DNA of 64,000 nt. Source: Crossaster papposus (lineage: Eukaryota > Echinodermata > Asteroidea > Velatida > Solasteridae). The stretch covers positions 1,488,001-1,552,000 of the forward strand of contig JBAIAA010000022.1 in assembly GCA_037893245.1 (NCBI GenBank), written 5' to 3'. Shown piece by piece: positions 9,848 through 19,040 of the stretch. Numbering within the stretch: position 1 is the first letter of the stretch; every line of letters starts with the position of its first letter. Below the pieces are notes generated by a model. That model did not search any database, had not been told where the DNA came from, and saw only the letters and a list, made by a program, of their open reading frames with translations. Made by a program: the position numbers and the translations under genes.

Positions 9848-10563
9848 TACGGAGCTCTGGAAGTGCCATCCGACTTGTTTACATCCTGACATATTTTATC
9901 TCAGGATGACGACATAATAAAGGTAAAATGATGACATCCTTTGATATTTGTTCGCGTAATGGCGACATCCTAAGATAATATATCGCGGGATGATGACATC
10001 CTGAAAGTACGATGACGACATCCTGAGATAATATATCGCGTGATGACGACATGTTGAAAGTAGGATGACGACATCCTGATATAAGATATCGCGGGATGAC
10101 GACATGTTGAAAGTAGGATGGCGACATCCTGAGATAATATATCTTGGGATGACGATATGTTGAAAGTATGATGACGACATCTTGAGATAATATATCGCTG
10201 GATGACGACATGCTGAAAGTGGGATGACGACATCCTGAGATAATATCTCAGGATGTCGTCATTACGCGAACAAATATCAAAGGATGTCGTCATTTTGCCC
10301 TTATTATGTCGTCATCCCGCGATATCTTATATCAAGATGTTGTCATCCTACTTTCAAGATGTCGTCATCACGCGATATATTTTCTCAGGATGTCGTCATC
10401 GTACTTTCAGGATGTCGTCATCCCGCGATATATTATCTCAGGATGTCGCCATTAACCGAACAAATATCAAAGGATGTCGTCATTTTGCCTCTATTATGTC
10501 GTCATCCTGAGATAAAATATGTCAGGATGTAAACAAGTCGGATGGCACTTCCAGAGCTCCGTA
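9848..10563. mobile_element. Foldback element FB2, copy A
   Basis: The 716-bp element is almost completely palindromic. Ends are TACGGAGCTCTGGAAGTGCC and its complement. The arms are the same 53-bp repeats, antisense to about 10240 and sense after it. It is bounded by a 6-bp target duplication CAAAAG at 9842-9847 and 10564-10569. It has no coding capacity and is non-autonomous. Confidence 0.85.
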
Positions 10564-10722
10564 CAAAAGCTCTTGCAGAAAGGGCAAAACAGACTTTCGG
10601 CATGCGCAAGTCTACAATCCGTAACCTCTTCCCGCATCTTGTAGACGTCAATGGTTCACAGGTTCACAGTACGCGTGAAATATTCGCACATGCATTCACA
10701 CGTACGTGCATTTCTCTCTCAC

Positions 10723-10835
10723 CTGTCAATCGTTCGATATCACTGAACCTTTGAGCTGCTCGTCTGCCAAGTTCTCCTGATTCAAAACTTCTGCTGATTC
10801 CACTAAATACTCGTCCCTCATCAAATACAGACCGG
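10723..10835 (-). pseudogene. Oxidoreductase exon 2, copy A
   Basis: The exon is 113 nt long, with acceptor ATTATGAAAG and donor GACAG/GTGAGA. Its first base completes the codon left by exon 1. It encodes RSVFDEGRVFSGISRSFESG and ends at SDIERLTG, matching the (Y/F)DEGR and following helix of DAO-superfamily enzymes. It ends in phase 1, which does not fit the start of exon 3. Confidence 0.68.
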
Positions 10836-11288
10836 CTTTCATAATTCTTAAAAAAATAACCAGAAGATATAATTGCAATTATTCATGATCCAGTGTTGTA
10901 GTACTAGAACTTGCACCAAATTATGTAAACATAATAATGACCCTATAAACTCTCTGGCATGCTGTCATTTTCAAGAATTTTGAAGTAGTCTAAAGATGTG
11001 TCCCAGAGATGCATTTTTTTGAAATTTCTATTAAGCAGTTGGTTCAATATCAAATCTAAAAATATTATTAGTTCAAATCTAAAAATATTATTTTCTTGGT
11101 GTATATATAGCATCCACAGAACTAAACCTTCGTCAGTTTAGTTTTCAAGCACCTTTCTTTTAATTAGATTTTTGAGAACTTTTGCGGCTTTCAAACAATA
11201 CAAATGTACAACTGACAATAAGTAAAACATTTTTGAGGTCTTGGATATATTTGGACAATGTGCCCCTCCCAAAGATTTTAAAGGTAAA
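10836..11288. other. Intron sequence, copy A
   Basis: Single-copy-looking, AT-rich DNA between exon 2 and the inverted-repeat arm. It includes a short direct repeat of TCAAATCTAAAAATATTATT near 11051-11092. No other feature was found. Confidence 0.4.
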
Positions 11289-11552
11289 CACCATTGGTAA
11301 TTGCTTGAATTATCATGAATGGGTACATTTTTGGGGGTTGTATTTTGTAGTAAACATTGTTCAACTGACTTGTCTGGAGTTTTACAATCATGGATGCTGA
11401 GAAAAGCAAGAAAAACGACATTTGTTTTCAACCGGCGTCAGGCAGTAGTTCTTATATTGTTTCTGTTTTTGTTATTATATAAATATCAATTTTCAGAACA
11501 ATTGGAGGATATTTAGCGCAATTCTTTTGCTGGATGCCTACAATCATTATTT
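11289..11552 (-). repeat. Right arm of the diverged long inverted repeat, copy A
   Basis: Inverted partner of 3313-3593, about 7.7 kb away. It lies in intron 1 of the oxidoreductase. Sequence similarity is clear but well below that between segments A and B, so the arms are older than the duplication. Confidence 0.7.
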
Positions 11553-11659
11553 ACCTACAAATAAGTCAGATATTTCCTAATAATTTGGTAGTAAAATGTT
11601 GCGATTTCGCAAATGGTGTATCCTATCTTTAAATCTCGAGTGGAAAACAAAAATCATAC

Positions 11660-11787
11660 CTCTTCGTGACTGGTTCACTGGGTCTGATAAGGCAAACCAA
11701 GATACCAGGCCACTCTGAGCAATATTTGGCGGCTGCACTGCCCCACAAACCTGCCCCGACGAATACCTCGGTTGTAGTTGCAGACAT
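11660..11787 (-). pseudogene. Oxidoreductase exon 1 (FAD-binding N-terminus), copy A
   Basis: ATG lies at 11787-11785 and the exon is 128 nt long, ending CACGAAGAG/GTATGA. Residues 8-22 read VFVGAGLWGSAAAKY, the GxGxxG dinucleotide-binding turn. They are followed by the acidic-strand region and CLIRPSEP, as in DAO-type flavoenzymes. A TTTGTCAG acceptor two bases upstream of the ATG suggests a noncoding first exon nearer the promoter at 12727. The sequence is unchanged in copy B. Confidence 0.72.
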
Positions 11788-11799
11788 GACTGACAAACG

Positions 11800-12720
11800 A
11801 TGGGGTTATCACGTACAGCTAGTAGTATGACACTAAATTACATGAAAGGAAAACACAAACAGAAAACTGAAAAGGTCAGGTAAACACAAAATGTCAACGA
11901 AAAAGTCGTAGGTCGTCCTGATGAGGAAAGTATTCAGTATCAACGTACGGCGTGTTCTGTACATAGGGTCATTTTTGACAATTTGTCTTGTTTCTGTATA
12001 CAATTTATTTAACCATCATATATATTTTTCGGATGCATGAAAATGCATCCACAGACTCTGTGTCTTGATTGACCGAGAGCTAGTCACATGGTATTTTCTA
12101 TTTTTACTATTTTTCTGTGCATGACCAAAAGTACTATAGTCTTAGCAACCATGGTACTATACCATTAGCAACCAAAGTAGTACCCATGGTGCAGTATTTG
12201 TGTGTAAATGTATGCTGATGTGCGCGTAGAGCGTAGCGCATTGAGCGTAGCGCGTATTGTTCCAAAGAGCCAGCGCTACATAGCTGGATTAAAATTAAAG
12301 TTCATTTTAACTGTATTTAGATTATAATTATAAAATATTAAAACCAAGCTGTATCTGTGAGTGAGGCATGAAGGTAGGAAACCTCCATGGCATGGGTGAG
12401 GTGTTATAAACTTATATATTGTAACGGGCGTGAAAGTACTGGTACGAGTACTAAATGACTAAAGAGACTGGAGAGATCGTGCTGTGCTTCAAAGAATAAT
12501 AACAGTTTTCTTATCTGTTCGATGCTTCCAATACTACAAGCACACACTATGCCTAATGCGCACAAACCGAATGTATATGTGTGTAACAATGAGACGGAGC
12601 GTCAATGTGTATTGCAATCGAACGTTGAGTAAGACGCGCTCCGTGTACTAGGTCCACCGGGCTAGAACCAGTCACGACCTGAACATCGATCGGAATCTCT
12701 GAACCCGGAGCACTGATTTG
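11800..12720. other. Upstream region of the oxidoreductase, copy A
   Basis: This is probably a 5' UTR and leader intron on the minus strand. It contains short repeats of GCGTAGCGC near 12222-12260 and a GTACTAT/CCATGGT-rich stretch near 12130-12190. No coding potential was recognised. In copy B the 3.3-kb TGACGTCA array is inserted here. Confidence 0.4.
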
Positions 12721-12726
12721 GCTCGT

Positions 12727-12807
12727 CTTTTATAGCGGTTTGGGCGCGTACATAACGCGTAGAGCTAGCGCCTCATAACAAAATGTCCTTTGCAATACCC
12801 TGATTGG
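12727..12807 (-). promoter_or_regulatory. TATA/CCAAT promoter of the oxidoreductase, copy A
   Basis: On the minus strand CCAAT (12803-12807) lies 69 bp upstream of a perfect TATAAAAG (12734-12727), the spacing of a classical pol II core promoter. It points toward exon 1, with its ATG about 940 bp downstream. The same pair exists in copy B at 56846-56850 and 56777-56770. Confidence 0.6.
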
Positions 12808-12847
12808 TCATAAACCACTCCTCCATGTATTATTCCAAATCACAATA

Positions 12848-13706
12848 ATAGTCCAGGGAAAATAAGTTTTGACCTTACACAAATTGCAATAGAATATTTT
12901 TCACCACAGTGCACTTCTATAAGGTCTCTAGAATGACATACTAAAAATCTCAAAAAATCCAAGTGGTGGAAATAATATGAATAGTTTGCATAAATCGTTA
13001 ATCCCTGCCGTGTAATATATTTATTATGATTTTTGTTTTTAAAGTTTATTTTGGTGATTCTACTTGCATTATCTTACTTCAATAACATTTTCTAAAGCAT
13101 ATAAGTGACTGACTACTTATTGTGGGGATTTCCTTGAACTTGTTCAAGTCTCCCATGTTAGGCAACCATTTAACTACATTTTCGCCCAATTTATGGACAC
13201 ACCATTTTCCCCCATTTTTGATTTGCTGGGCTAAATATCACAATGTTATCATTGTTCATATGATTTTCCATAAGGTTTTAATATGTTAACTGTGCCAGTA
13301 AGCAACTTGGTGAATTTGAAGCTCACCAATACTGACTACTTGATGATATCTGGAGACAGTGTAAATGTGCCCATGTTTATGGGTTCATGAAGTTGTCATT
13401 TTGGATAATTACTATGTTCACATAATTATTCAGTCACTTACAGTGTATGCTTTAGAAAATGTTATTGAAGTAAGGATATGTAAGTAGAATCACCAAAATA
13501 AACTTTTCAAAAAAAATATTAATAATAATATACCCAAATATAGGAATAAATATATTACGCAGCAGGGATTAACGATTTATGCAAATTAGTCATATTTCCA
13601 CCACTTGGATTTTTTGATATTTTTAGTATGTTATTCTAGAGAGCTTATAGAAGTGCACTGTGGTGAAAAATATTCTATTGCAATTTATGTGGGGTCAACA
13701 AAAGAA
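12848..13706. mobile_element. Palindromic foldback-like element (left part), copy A
   Basis: 12848-13120 is repeated inverted at about 13430-13700. Landmarks are CCACCACTTGGATTTTT and its complement, and AAGTAGAATCACCAAAAT and its complement. The outer end ATAGTCCAGGGAAAATA pairs with TATTTTCCCTGGACTAT at 18967-18983. The element was therefore one palindrome of roughly 880 bp before the DIRS element inserted near its right end. It has no coding capacity. Confidence 0.78.
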
Positions 13707-13925
13707 AATTTCTAATTATGTAAAGGTACTTACCTGCCATATAATTGGAATTATATGAGGCAGAGGAGGAGAGACTCACTTTGTATTATTGTTTCCTTTA
13801 ATACGGTTTAACCACCCTTTGAAGAAAATGGTTCATTCCTTCATTCATAAAAATGCAAATTACCTCTAGCAGTAAGGTATAAGAACCCCAAGAAACCACC
13901 GAAGCATGTCTCTTTGTAGATCTAA
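13707..13925 (+). repeat. DIRS left inverted terminal repeat
   Basis: It shares its inner 145 bp (from ACTCACTTTGTATTATTG) with the right terminus in inverted orientation. Its outer 75 bp are complementary to the internal region near 13998-14072. Confidence 0.88.
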
Positions 13926-13997
13926 GGTATATGACCATGTCCGAGGCTCACTTCAGATGGGTGGGAGGCTGAAGAGGACTGAGGCACAGAGGGAGGG

Positions 13998-14105
13998 TAG
14001 TGAGTCTCTCCTCCTCTGCCTCATATAATTCCAATTATATGGCAGGTAAGTACCTTTACATAATTAGAAATTATATTTCGTCCTTGTCGTCGAGACTCAC
14101 TTTGT
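13998..14105 (-). repeat. DIRS internal complementary region
   Basis: The left half complements the element's left tip. The right half (TATTTCGTCCTTGTCGTCGA) complements the right tip. This is the expected template that lets DIRS elements restore their ends during circle formation. Confidence 0.87.
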
Positions 14106-14116
14106 ATATTTCACAG

Positions 14117-15154
14117 CTAAGCCGAGGACAGGACTGCTCTGCCATACTCGTCTGAACTTGGAACATCTCTTTTGTAAAACCTTGCAAAGGTGTTCACTGA
14201 TGACCAATCTGCTGTGAGTAATATCTGAGCAGTAGATACTCCTACTCTTGCTGCCGCAGACGTAGAAGCTGCACGAGTGGAATGTGCTTTGTAATGTGAA
14301 ACATCTATTTCTGCTGACGCCATTACTATTTTCAGCCATCTCGCAATAGTAGATGAAACAACTGGATGATGGGGTTTCCCAAACGACAGGAACAGTCTAG
14401 TAAAACGCTGATTATTTAAGCATCTGAGCAATCGTGTACGATGAAGATACACTTCCATTGCTGAAAAGACACAGAGTTTTGGGTCCACTTGATACCGGGC
14501 CAAAACAACACTTGGAACTGGCCTATGTGCTGAGGAACACTTAGACTGGATAACCGGTGCAAACTCAAACTTTGATCTAGACTTCTTCATATGACTCAAG
14601 TCTAGTGCAATTAATGATGAACATCGCCCAGCTGTTACTAGAGCAACCAACATGACCAATTTCAAAGTTAGGAGTCTCAAACTGAGCTTCTTGTTTGAAG
14701 GGAGTGAACTAAGGTAGCGCAGAACTTTCCCAACATCCCAGGTAAATGAATACCTAGGTTTAGGCGGTCGAATATTAAAGATGCCTTTAAAAAACCTTGT
14801 CATTAAATGATGTTGTCCTATTGGGACATCATCTATCTGAACATGGGCTGAAGAGATAGCCGACCTGTAGACATTTATTGTCCTATATTGCAGCCCATCC
14901 TCCAGCAGTGTATGGAGAAATTCCAAAACTTCAGCTAGAGGTGCTTGAACTGGATCAAGGTGTCGTTGATGACACCAGCAGCTCCATCGATTCCATGCCG
15001 AGTTAAATTGAGCATTTGTTCCTTTTCGCCATGATGACATGATAACTGATGACACTTTTTGTGAAAGACCTCTTGCTGTGAGTGATTTCCTGATAGCACC
15101 CAGGCGGCCAGTTGCATCACCTTGTGCATGGGATGTTGTTGGAGATTGTGACAT
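14117..15154 (-). CDS. DIRS tyrosine recombinase
   Basis: From the ATG at 15154 the frame encodes 345 residues. The catalytic set of tyrosine recombinases is visible: Arg in TAGRCSSLIAL, the HxxR box in YKAHSTRAAS, and the terminal nucleophile Tyr in FARFYKRD, in that order. The N-terminal half has the core-binding helices (FNSAWNRWSCWC, YRSAISSAH). It would integrate the circular DNA copy without target duplication. The same frame is open upstream to 16492, but that part lies antisense-frame to RT and looks like overlap. It overlaps the RT/RNase H gene by about 220 bp in another frame, usual for DIRS. Confidence 0.88.
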   Translation of the reverse strand: MSQSPTTSHAQGDATGRLGAIRKSLTARGLSQKVSSVIMSSWRKGTNAQFNSAWNRWSCWCHQRHLDPVQAPLAEVLEFLHTLLEDGLQYRTINVYRSAISSAHVQIDDVPIGQHHLMTRFFKGIFNIRPPKPRYSFTWDVGKVLRYLSSLPSNKKLSLRLLTLKLVMLVALVTAGRCSSLIALDLSHMKKSRSKFEFAPVIQSKCSSAHRPVPSVVLARYQVDPKLCVFSAMEVYLHRTRLLRCLNNQRFTRLFLSFGKPHHPVVSSTIARWLKIVMASAEIDVSHYKAHSTRAASTSAAARVGVSTAQILLTADWSSVNTFARFYKRDVPSSDEYGRAVLSSA

Positions 15155-16962
15155 AATTGAAGGAGATCTGGGCGCTGTGGTAACAGTATTGGTGACTGTA
15201 CTGTCAGTTTTAGCATTATCGGATACCAAGGTTGTGTTTTCCAAACTGGTGCGATTAATAATGCTATGGCCTCTTCTGTCTGAATTTTCTGCAGGCACCT
15301 TGAGAGCAGGCTGAATGGGGGAAAAAGATACCCTGCCATGTTGTTCCAGCTGATGGTAAATGCGTCCACTTGCCATGCTTGTGGATCCGGGTGCCATGAC
15401 ACAAATCTTGGAACCTGTCTGTTGAGCCGTGATGCAAACAGATCGACTGTCGGTTGAAAGCCTGTGTTTTTCACCACAGCTCTGAAGATTTCGGTTAGAA
15501 GCTGCCACTCTGTTCGGTCGTTGAAATTCCGCGACATCTCGTCCGCTATGACATTTTGAACTCCTGGAAGATATTCTACCGACAGTGTTATGCCCCTGTG
15601 TAGACACCAAATCCAGATCTTTACTGCAAGGGATGACAGTTCCCAAGAATGAGTCCCTCCTTTGTGGCTGATGTAAGACATGACTGTCGTGTTGTCGACT
15701 TGTAGTCGAATGTGTTGGTTGCGACGATGGTTTACCAATGCCTGAAGGGCATAGTCCACCGACAATAGCTCTAGATGGTTTATGTGTAGACTCTGCTCTT
15801 CTAGAGTCCACCTGCCCCCTGTACGAATGTCGGACATGCATGCACCCCATCCTTGGAGTGATGCATCTGTTTGGATAATTAAATCCTGTACAGGATCGAG
15901 AAGAGTCTGGCCATTCCAAACCCCGACACATTGAATCCAGTTTGCAAGTTCCACCTTGGAGGCTTGTGACAGAATTACTTGTGCATTGTAGGAATTGCTG
16001 TGGTGAAGTGCCGTAATCTTGTCTTGCTGAAGATTTCGGTAGTACAATGGGGCCGGAAATATTGCTTGAATGCTGGAGGACAAACGACCGAGAAGTTGAG
16101 CCAATTCCCGAACTGTGAGAGTATTCGCCTGTAACACTTGTTGGCAGTGATCGACGATTTGGTTGATCTTCTCCACTGGAAGTGACAATGTCATTTCTTC
16201 TGAGTTGATGTGAAACCCCAGGTATGTAATTTGTTGTGCCGGTTGAAATTGGGATTTTTCCTGATTGATGATGAACCCTAGGTTCTGAAGTACCGTTGCC
16301 GTGAAGTTGAGGTTTTTGCTGCATTCTTCCGACGATCTGCCCAGTATGAGGATATCGTCCAGATAAAAAACACAACGAATTCCCTCTGCTCGGAGTTGAG
16401 CTGCCACAGGTTTTAGAACTTTTGTGAATGTTCGAGGGGCACTTGACAGCCCGAAGGGGAGGCATGTGAATTGAAAAACCTGGCCTTGCCAAATGAAGCG
16501 CAGATATTTTTGATGACCCTGAAAAATGGGAATCATAAAATAAGCATCCTTGAGATCAATGGAACCTAGAAAATCTCCTGGCGACAGTAAATCCTTTACT
16601 AATTTAATCCCTTCCATCTTGAAGTGTTGATATTTAACAAACTTATTAAAAGAACGAAGATTAATCACTGGGCGGAGTTCTCCCGACTTTTTGGGGATCA
16701 AAAACAAAGATGAAATAAATTGGCCATTCACTGGTTTTTCCACAGAGACAGCCCCTTTCAAAACTAGCTTTTGAATTTCCTTGTGTGCAATCCGATTACG
16801 AGATTGTGAATTCATTTCTGTTGCAGGTATTCTGTCCTGTGATTGAAAAGGAATTTCTAAAAATTCAATTTTATGACCAATAACAGACTGGAGTATCCAA
16901 CTGTCTCCAGTAACAGATTTCCAGTTGGAAATAAAATAACGAAGACGACCTGTCTGGGACAT
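14935..16962 (-). CDS. DIRS reverse transcriptase/RNase H
   Basis: The frame encodes 675 residues. RT motifs appear in order: LFLIPKKSGELRPVINLR, SIDLKDAYFMIP, LPFGLSSAPRTF and the catalytic FYLDDILI. RNase H follows, with IIQTDASLQGWG, HINHLELLSVDYAL, QVDNTTVMSYI and VIADEMSR (the D, E, D set). A DIRS-specific C-terminal region comes after. It copies the element's RNA and removes the template strand. No internal stop or frameshift is seen, so this part could be functional. The start is the first Met, only 5 bp past the gag stop. Confidence 0.9.
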   Translation of the reverse strand: MSQTGRLRYFISNWKSVTGDSWILQSVIGHKIEFLEIPFQSQDRIPATEMNSQSRNRIAHKEIQKLVLKGAVSVEKPVNGQFISSLFLIPKKSGELRPVINLRSFNKFVKYQHFKMEGIKLVKDLLSPGDFLGSIDLKDAYFMIPIFQGHQKYLRFIWQGQVFQFTCLPFGLSSAPRTFTKVLKPVAAQLRAEGIRCVFYLDDILILGRSSEECSKNLNFTATVLQNLGFIINQEKSQFQPAQQITYLGFHINSEEMTLSLPVEKINQIVDHCQQVLQANTLTVRELAQLLGRLSSSIQAIFPAPLYYRNLQQDKITALHHSNSYNAQVILSQASKVELANWIQCVGVWNGQTLLDPVQDLIIQTDASLQGWGACMSDIRTGGRWTLEEQSLHINHLELLSVDYALQALVNHRRNQHIRLQVDNTTVMSYISHKGGTHSWELSSLAVKIWIWCLHRGITLSVEYLPGVQNVIADEMSRNFNDRTEWQLLTEIFRAVVKNTGFQPTVDLFASRLNRQVPRFVSWHPDPQAWQVDAFTISWNNMAGYLFPPFSLLSRCLQKIQTEEAIALLIAPVWKTQPWYPIMLKLTVQSPILLPQRPDLLQLCHNLQQHPMHKVMQLAAWVLSGNHSQQEVFHKKCHQLSCHHGEKEQMLNLTRHGIDGAAGVINDTLIQFKHL

Positions 16963-16967
16963 AACAT

Positions 16968-17954
16968 CTACTTTTTTAATTTCTGGTCAAACGAACCTCG
17001 CTGTGACCTGGTCTTGCCACAACTAGAAAAAGATGCAGAATTATAAGCTGCATACTTGGGCCTTGTATAACCCGCCGAGCGCCCTTGAAATGGGTTGTTG
17101 CCCCGAAACTTTCTGTTCACTGCAGAAGAATAAGGAGAAAATCTATTTCCCTTGTACGATGTTGCAGAGAATGCTGCTGTCTTGGTAACTTTAGCTGCCA
17201 GTTTGTTTGCTTTCTCTGCATCCTCGATGTCCTTGACAATGTTTCCACCGTATAGATGGTTCATCGATGGTGAATTTCGTTTGAGGCTGTCAAACTTTTT
17301 GTCAAGTAGTTCATTGAAGGCATTCTGTCTTGAAAATGCCAGACTCTGACTTGCAGACCCAAGCAGTATAAGTGCCGAGGTGATATGATCTTTAACCATA
17401 CTGGTGTCAACTGTCTCTGGGCAAGTTGGATCAACCAAAGCATCAAAAAGATGGGTAAGAGGCAAGGCGGCCTTCAACAGGTGATTATGCGAATCTTTCA
17501 GCTTGTCATCCTGAGAAATCAAAGAAGCTCGAGCTTCTCTGAATGATGTTTTTACTTGACTTGGCAACTCCGGAGCCTTGAAATATGGTTCCTGGTCAAC
17601 TGGTACTTGATGAGATTGCATCTCTTCTTTGAACTCTTCATGTCCCAATTTATTGGAGCGCAGATCTTCCCACCAAGTCAGAACTTTATTTGTCACCGGG
17701 ATACCCGATGTTTTACGATGAGGGTTACGAAAAGTACTTGCCGCGTCATGCCCGTGGGAATCTGATTCAATTTCTGCATCGCCTGTTCCGATACTTTCGG
17801 ATTCCAGATTTAGGTCATCACCAGAGCCGATATTCCCACTCCAAACGGTCGGACTTGCCACCGGAGGGAGGGAGAGTTGTCCCGGGGTCGAAGGATTTCC
17901 CTGATGAGGAAGATACATCTGCTGAGTAGCATTGGGCGGCCACTGTGGTGCCGC
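16968..17954 (-). pseudogene. DIRS gag-like gene, 3' part
   Basis: This is the C-terminal part of the putative nucleocapsid, about 328 codons. The upstream part of the open frame (17963-18116) is MITE sequence and not gag. Visible are acidic and helical stretches, and a basic Arg/Gly/Asn-rich end (KFRGNNPFQGRSAGYTRPKY) suited to RNA binding. Removing the MITE and one target copy (271 bp) puts this part in the same frame as 18234-18681. Confidence 0.78.
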
Positions 17955-18233
17955 GTTAAGCCCACTGACCTCTATACATGGACAGATCATCCATTGTTTC
18001 ATTTTGAAGTCGGCATGCAGAGAAGTGCAACATGGCGTCACTGCTGTGAGCCAATGAAATGTCCAGGTGTAGAGTTCAGTTGGTTGGTAAATCCACTGAC
18101 CTCTACAACTGGACATTTCATTGGCTCACAGCAGTGACGCCATGTTGCACTTCCAGTTCGCGCCGACTTCAAGTGTTAGCACAGCAGAATATGGACAATG
18201 ATCCGTCCAGGTGTTGAGGTCAGTGGTTAAGCC
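17955..18233. mobile_element. hAT-type MITE inside DIRS gag
   Basis: The 263-bp palindromic element (17963-18225) has terminal inverted repeats CACTGACCTC / GAGGTCAGTG. It is bounded by a perfect 8-bp target duplication GTTAAGCC at 17955-17962 and 18226-18233. An 8-bp duplication is typical of hAT transposons. It encodes nothing and breaks the gag frame. Confidence 0.92.
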
Positions 18234-18681
18234 ACGGGAATGACCAATATGGCGGAGGCATGGGCGCCGCCATGTTGAATGTCTGCTGCCCGCTTGCGGT
18301 GCTTGATGACGCAGGCGGAAAATTCCATTGCTGCCCGGGGTAGTACGATGGCCCTGGCGGATTGTGAGGGGGGCGGACCCAAGGCGAGGTCTGCCCGGAC
18401 TCGTGTTCTACCACGTGTCTAGCCTGTGGTGCTCTGGACACTTGCGGGGAAAAAGGAATTCCTAATCCCACGCCGGTGTCGGAAATTGGGCGAGGCAGCC
18501 CGCTTTCCAGTTCTACTGCTGGTGGCTCAGCCCGAGGCAAGGCTGGAGCCCGAGTAGAACGCACTCGTTCAACCCGAGGCGAGGTTGACGAGGCCGTGGA
18601 TGGCGGTCTCGAGGTACCGGTTCCGGGCACATCTTTAGTCTGTAGTAGCTTGTCGCTGATTTTTCCTTTCTTGGACGACAT
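18234..18681 (-). pseudogene. DIRS gag-like gene, 5' part
   Basis: It starts at ATG 18681 (MSSKKGKISDKLL) and runs into the MITE at 18233. The sequence is low-complexity, rich in Pro, Ser and Arg, as in many gag N-termini. The frame upstream of the ATG is open for 37 codons but is AT-rich leader. With 16968-17954 it forms the interrupted first gene of the DIRS element. Confidence 0.72.
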
Positions 18682-18794
18682 GTCGAAGCAAGCGATGAAA
18701 ATGTAAACTTGTGAGAACAAACAAATTCGATGTACATGTGCTATGCAGTTGAAGACGTAGTGAAAATACGTGTGTATTAAACCGTACCACAAGA

Positions 18795-18963
18795 AACAAA
18801 GACATGCTTCGGTGGTTTCTTGGGGTTCTTATACCTTACTGCTAGAGGTAATTTGCATTTTTATGAATGAAGGAATGAACCATTTTCTTCAAAGGGTGGT
18901 TAAACCGTATTAAAGGAAACAATAATACAAAGTGAGTCTCGACGACGAGGACGAAATATAATT
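18795..18963 (-). repeat. DIRS right inverted terminal repeat
   Basis: Inverted partner of 13707-13925. Its outer tip GACGACGAGGACGAAATATA is complementary to the internal region at 14072-14100. It is followed at 18964 by the remaining end of the interrupted palindromic element. Confidence 0.88.
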
Positions 18964-18983
18964 AAGTATTTTCCCTGGACTAT
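18964..18983. mobile_element. Displaced right end of the palindromic element
   Basis: AAGTATTTTCCCTGGACTAT pairs with the left end at 12848. It is separated from the rest of its element by the whole DIRS insertion. Confidence 0.75.
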
Positions 18984-19040
18984 AATCCTACTCCTAGCGT
19001 CTTGACCTAGATGAAATTGCTTAGATGAAATAAACTTGTA

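Larger units (their letters stand above)
4051..11787 (-). pseudogene. FAD-dependent oxidoreductase (DAO superfamily), five exons, copy A
   Basis: Reading splice sites on the minus strand gives exons 11660-11787, 10723-10835, 6016-6470, 5152-5295 and 4051-4295, about 361 codons. Exon 1 carries the N-terminal FAD-binding Rossmann motif VFVGAGLWGSAAAKY. Exon 2 holds FDEGR. Exon 3 has KVLLRTGAST and ILPPIPAYPNGK. Exon 4 has WYLKIGHG. Exon 5 has the C-terminal flavin-binding VGGNEVGAKSSDEI. This order is characteristic of the D-amino-acid oxidase/sarcosine oxidase superfamily, whose members oxidise amines with FAD; the substrate is not predictable. The exon 1/2, 3/4 and 4/5 joins keep phase. Exon 2/3 does not, so a short exon is missing or lost. 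Exon 3 has a TAG and two apparent frameshifts shared by all copies, which suggests a pseudogene older than the duplication. The family call comes from motif recognition, not from a search. Confidence 0.78.
13707..18963 (-). mobile_element. DIRS-type tyrosine-recombinase retrotransposon
   Basis: The 5,257-bp element has inverted terminal repeats (about 13707-13925 and 18795-18963). Next to the left repeat is an internal complementary region (about 13998-14105) carrying complements of both outer ends joined at AGAAATTATATTTCG. That layout defines DIRS1-like elements, which replicate through a circle and integrate by tyrosine recombinase. Gene order on the minus strand is gag, RT/RNase H, recombinase. 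It is absent from copy B. The pol frames are open; gag is split by a MITE. Confidence 0.93.

Noticed and set aside
15155..16492. N-terminal 450 residues of the frame that contains the DIRS recombinase
   Set aside because: This part overlaps the RT/RNase H gene in another frame, is low-complexity and shows no recombinase motif. The annotated start was placed at 15154.
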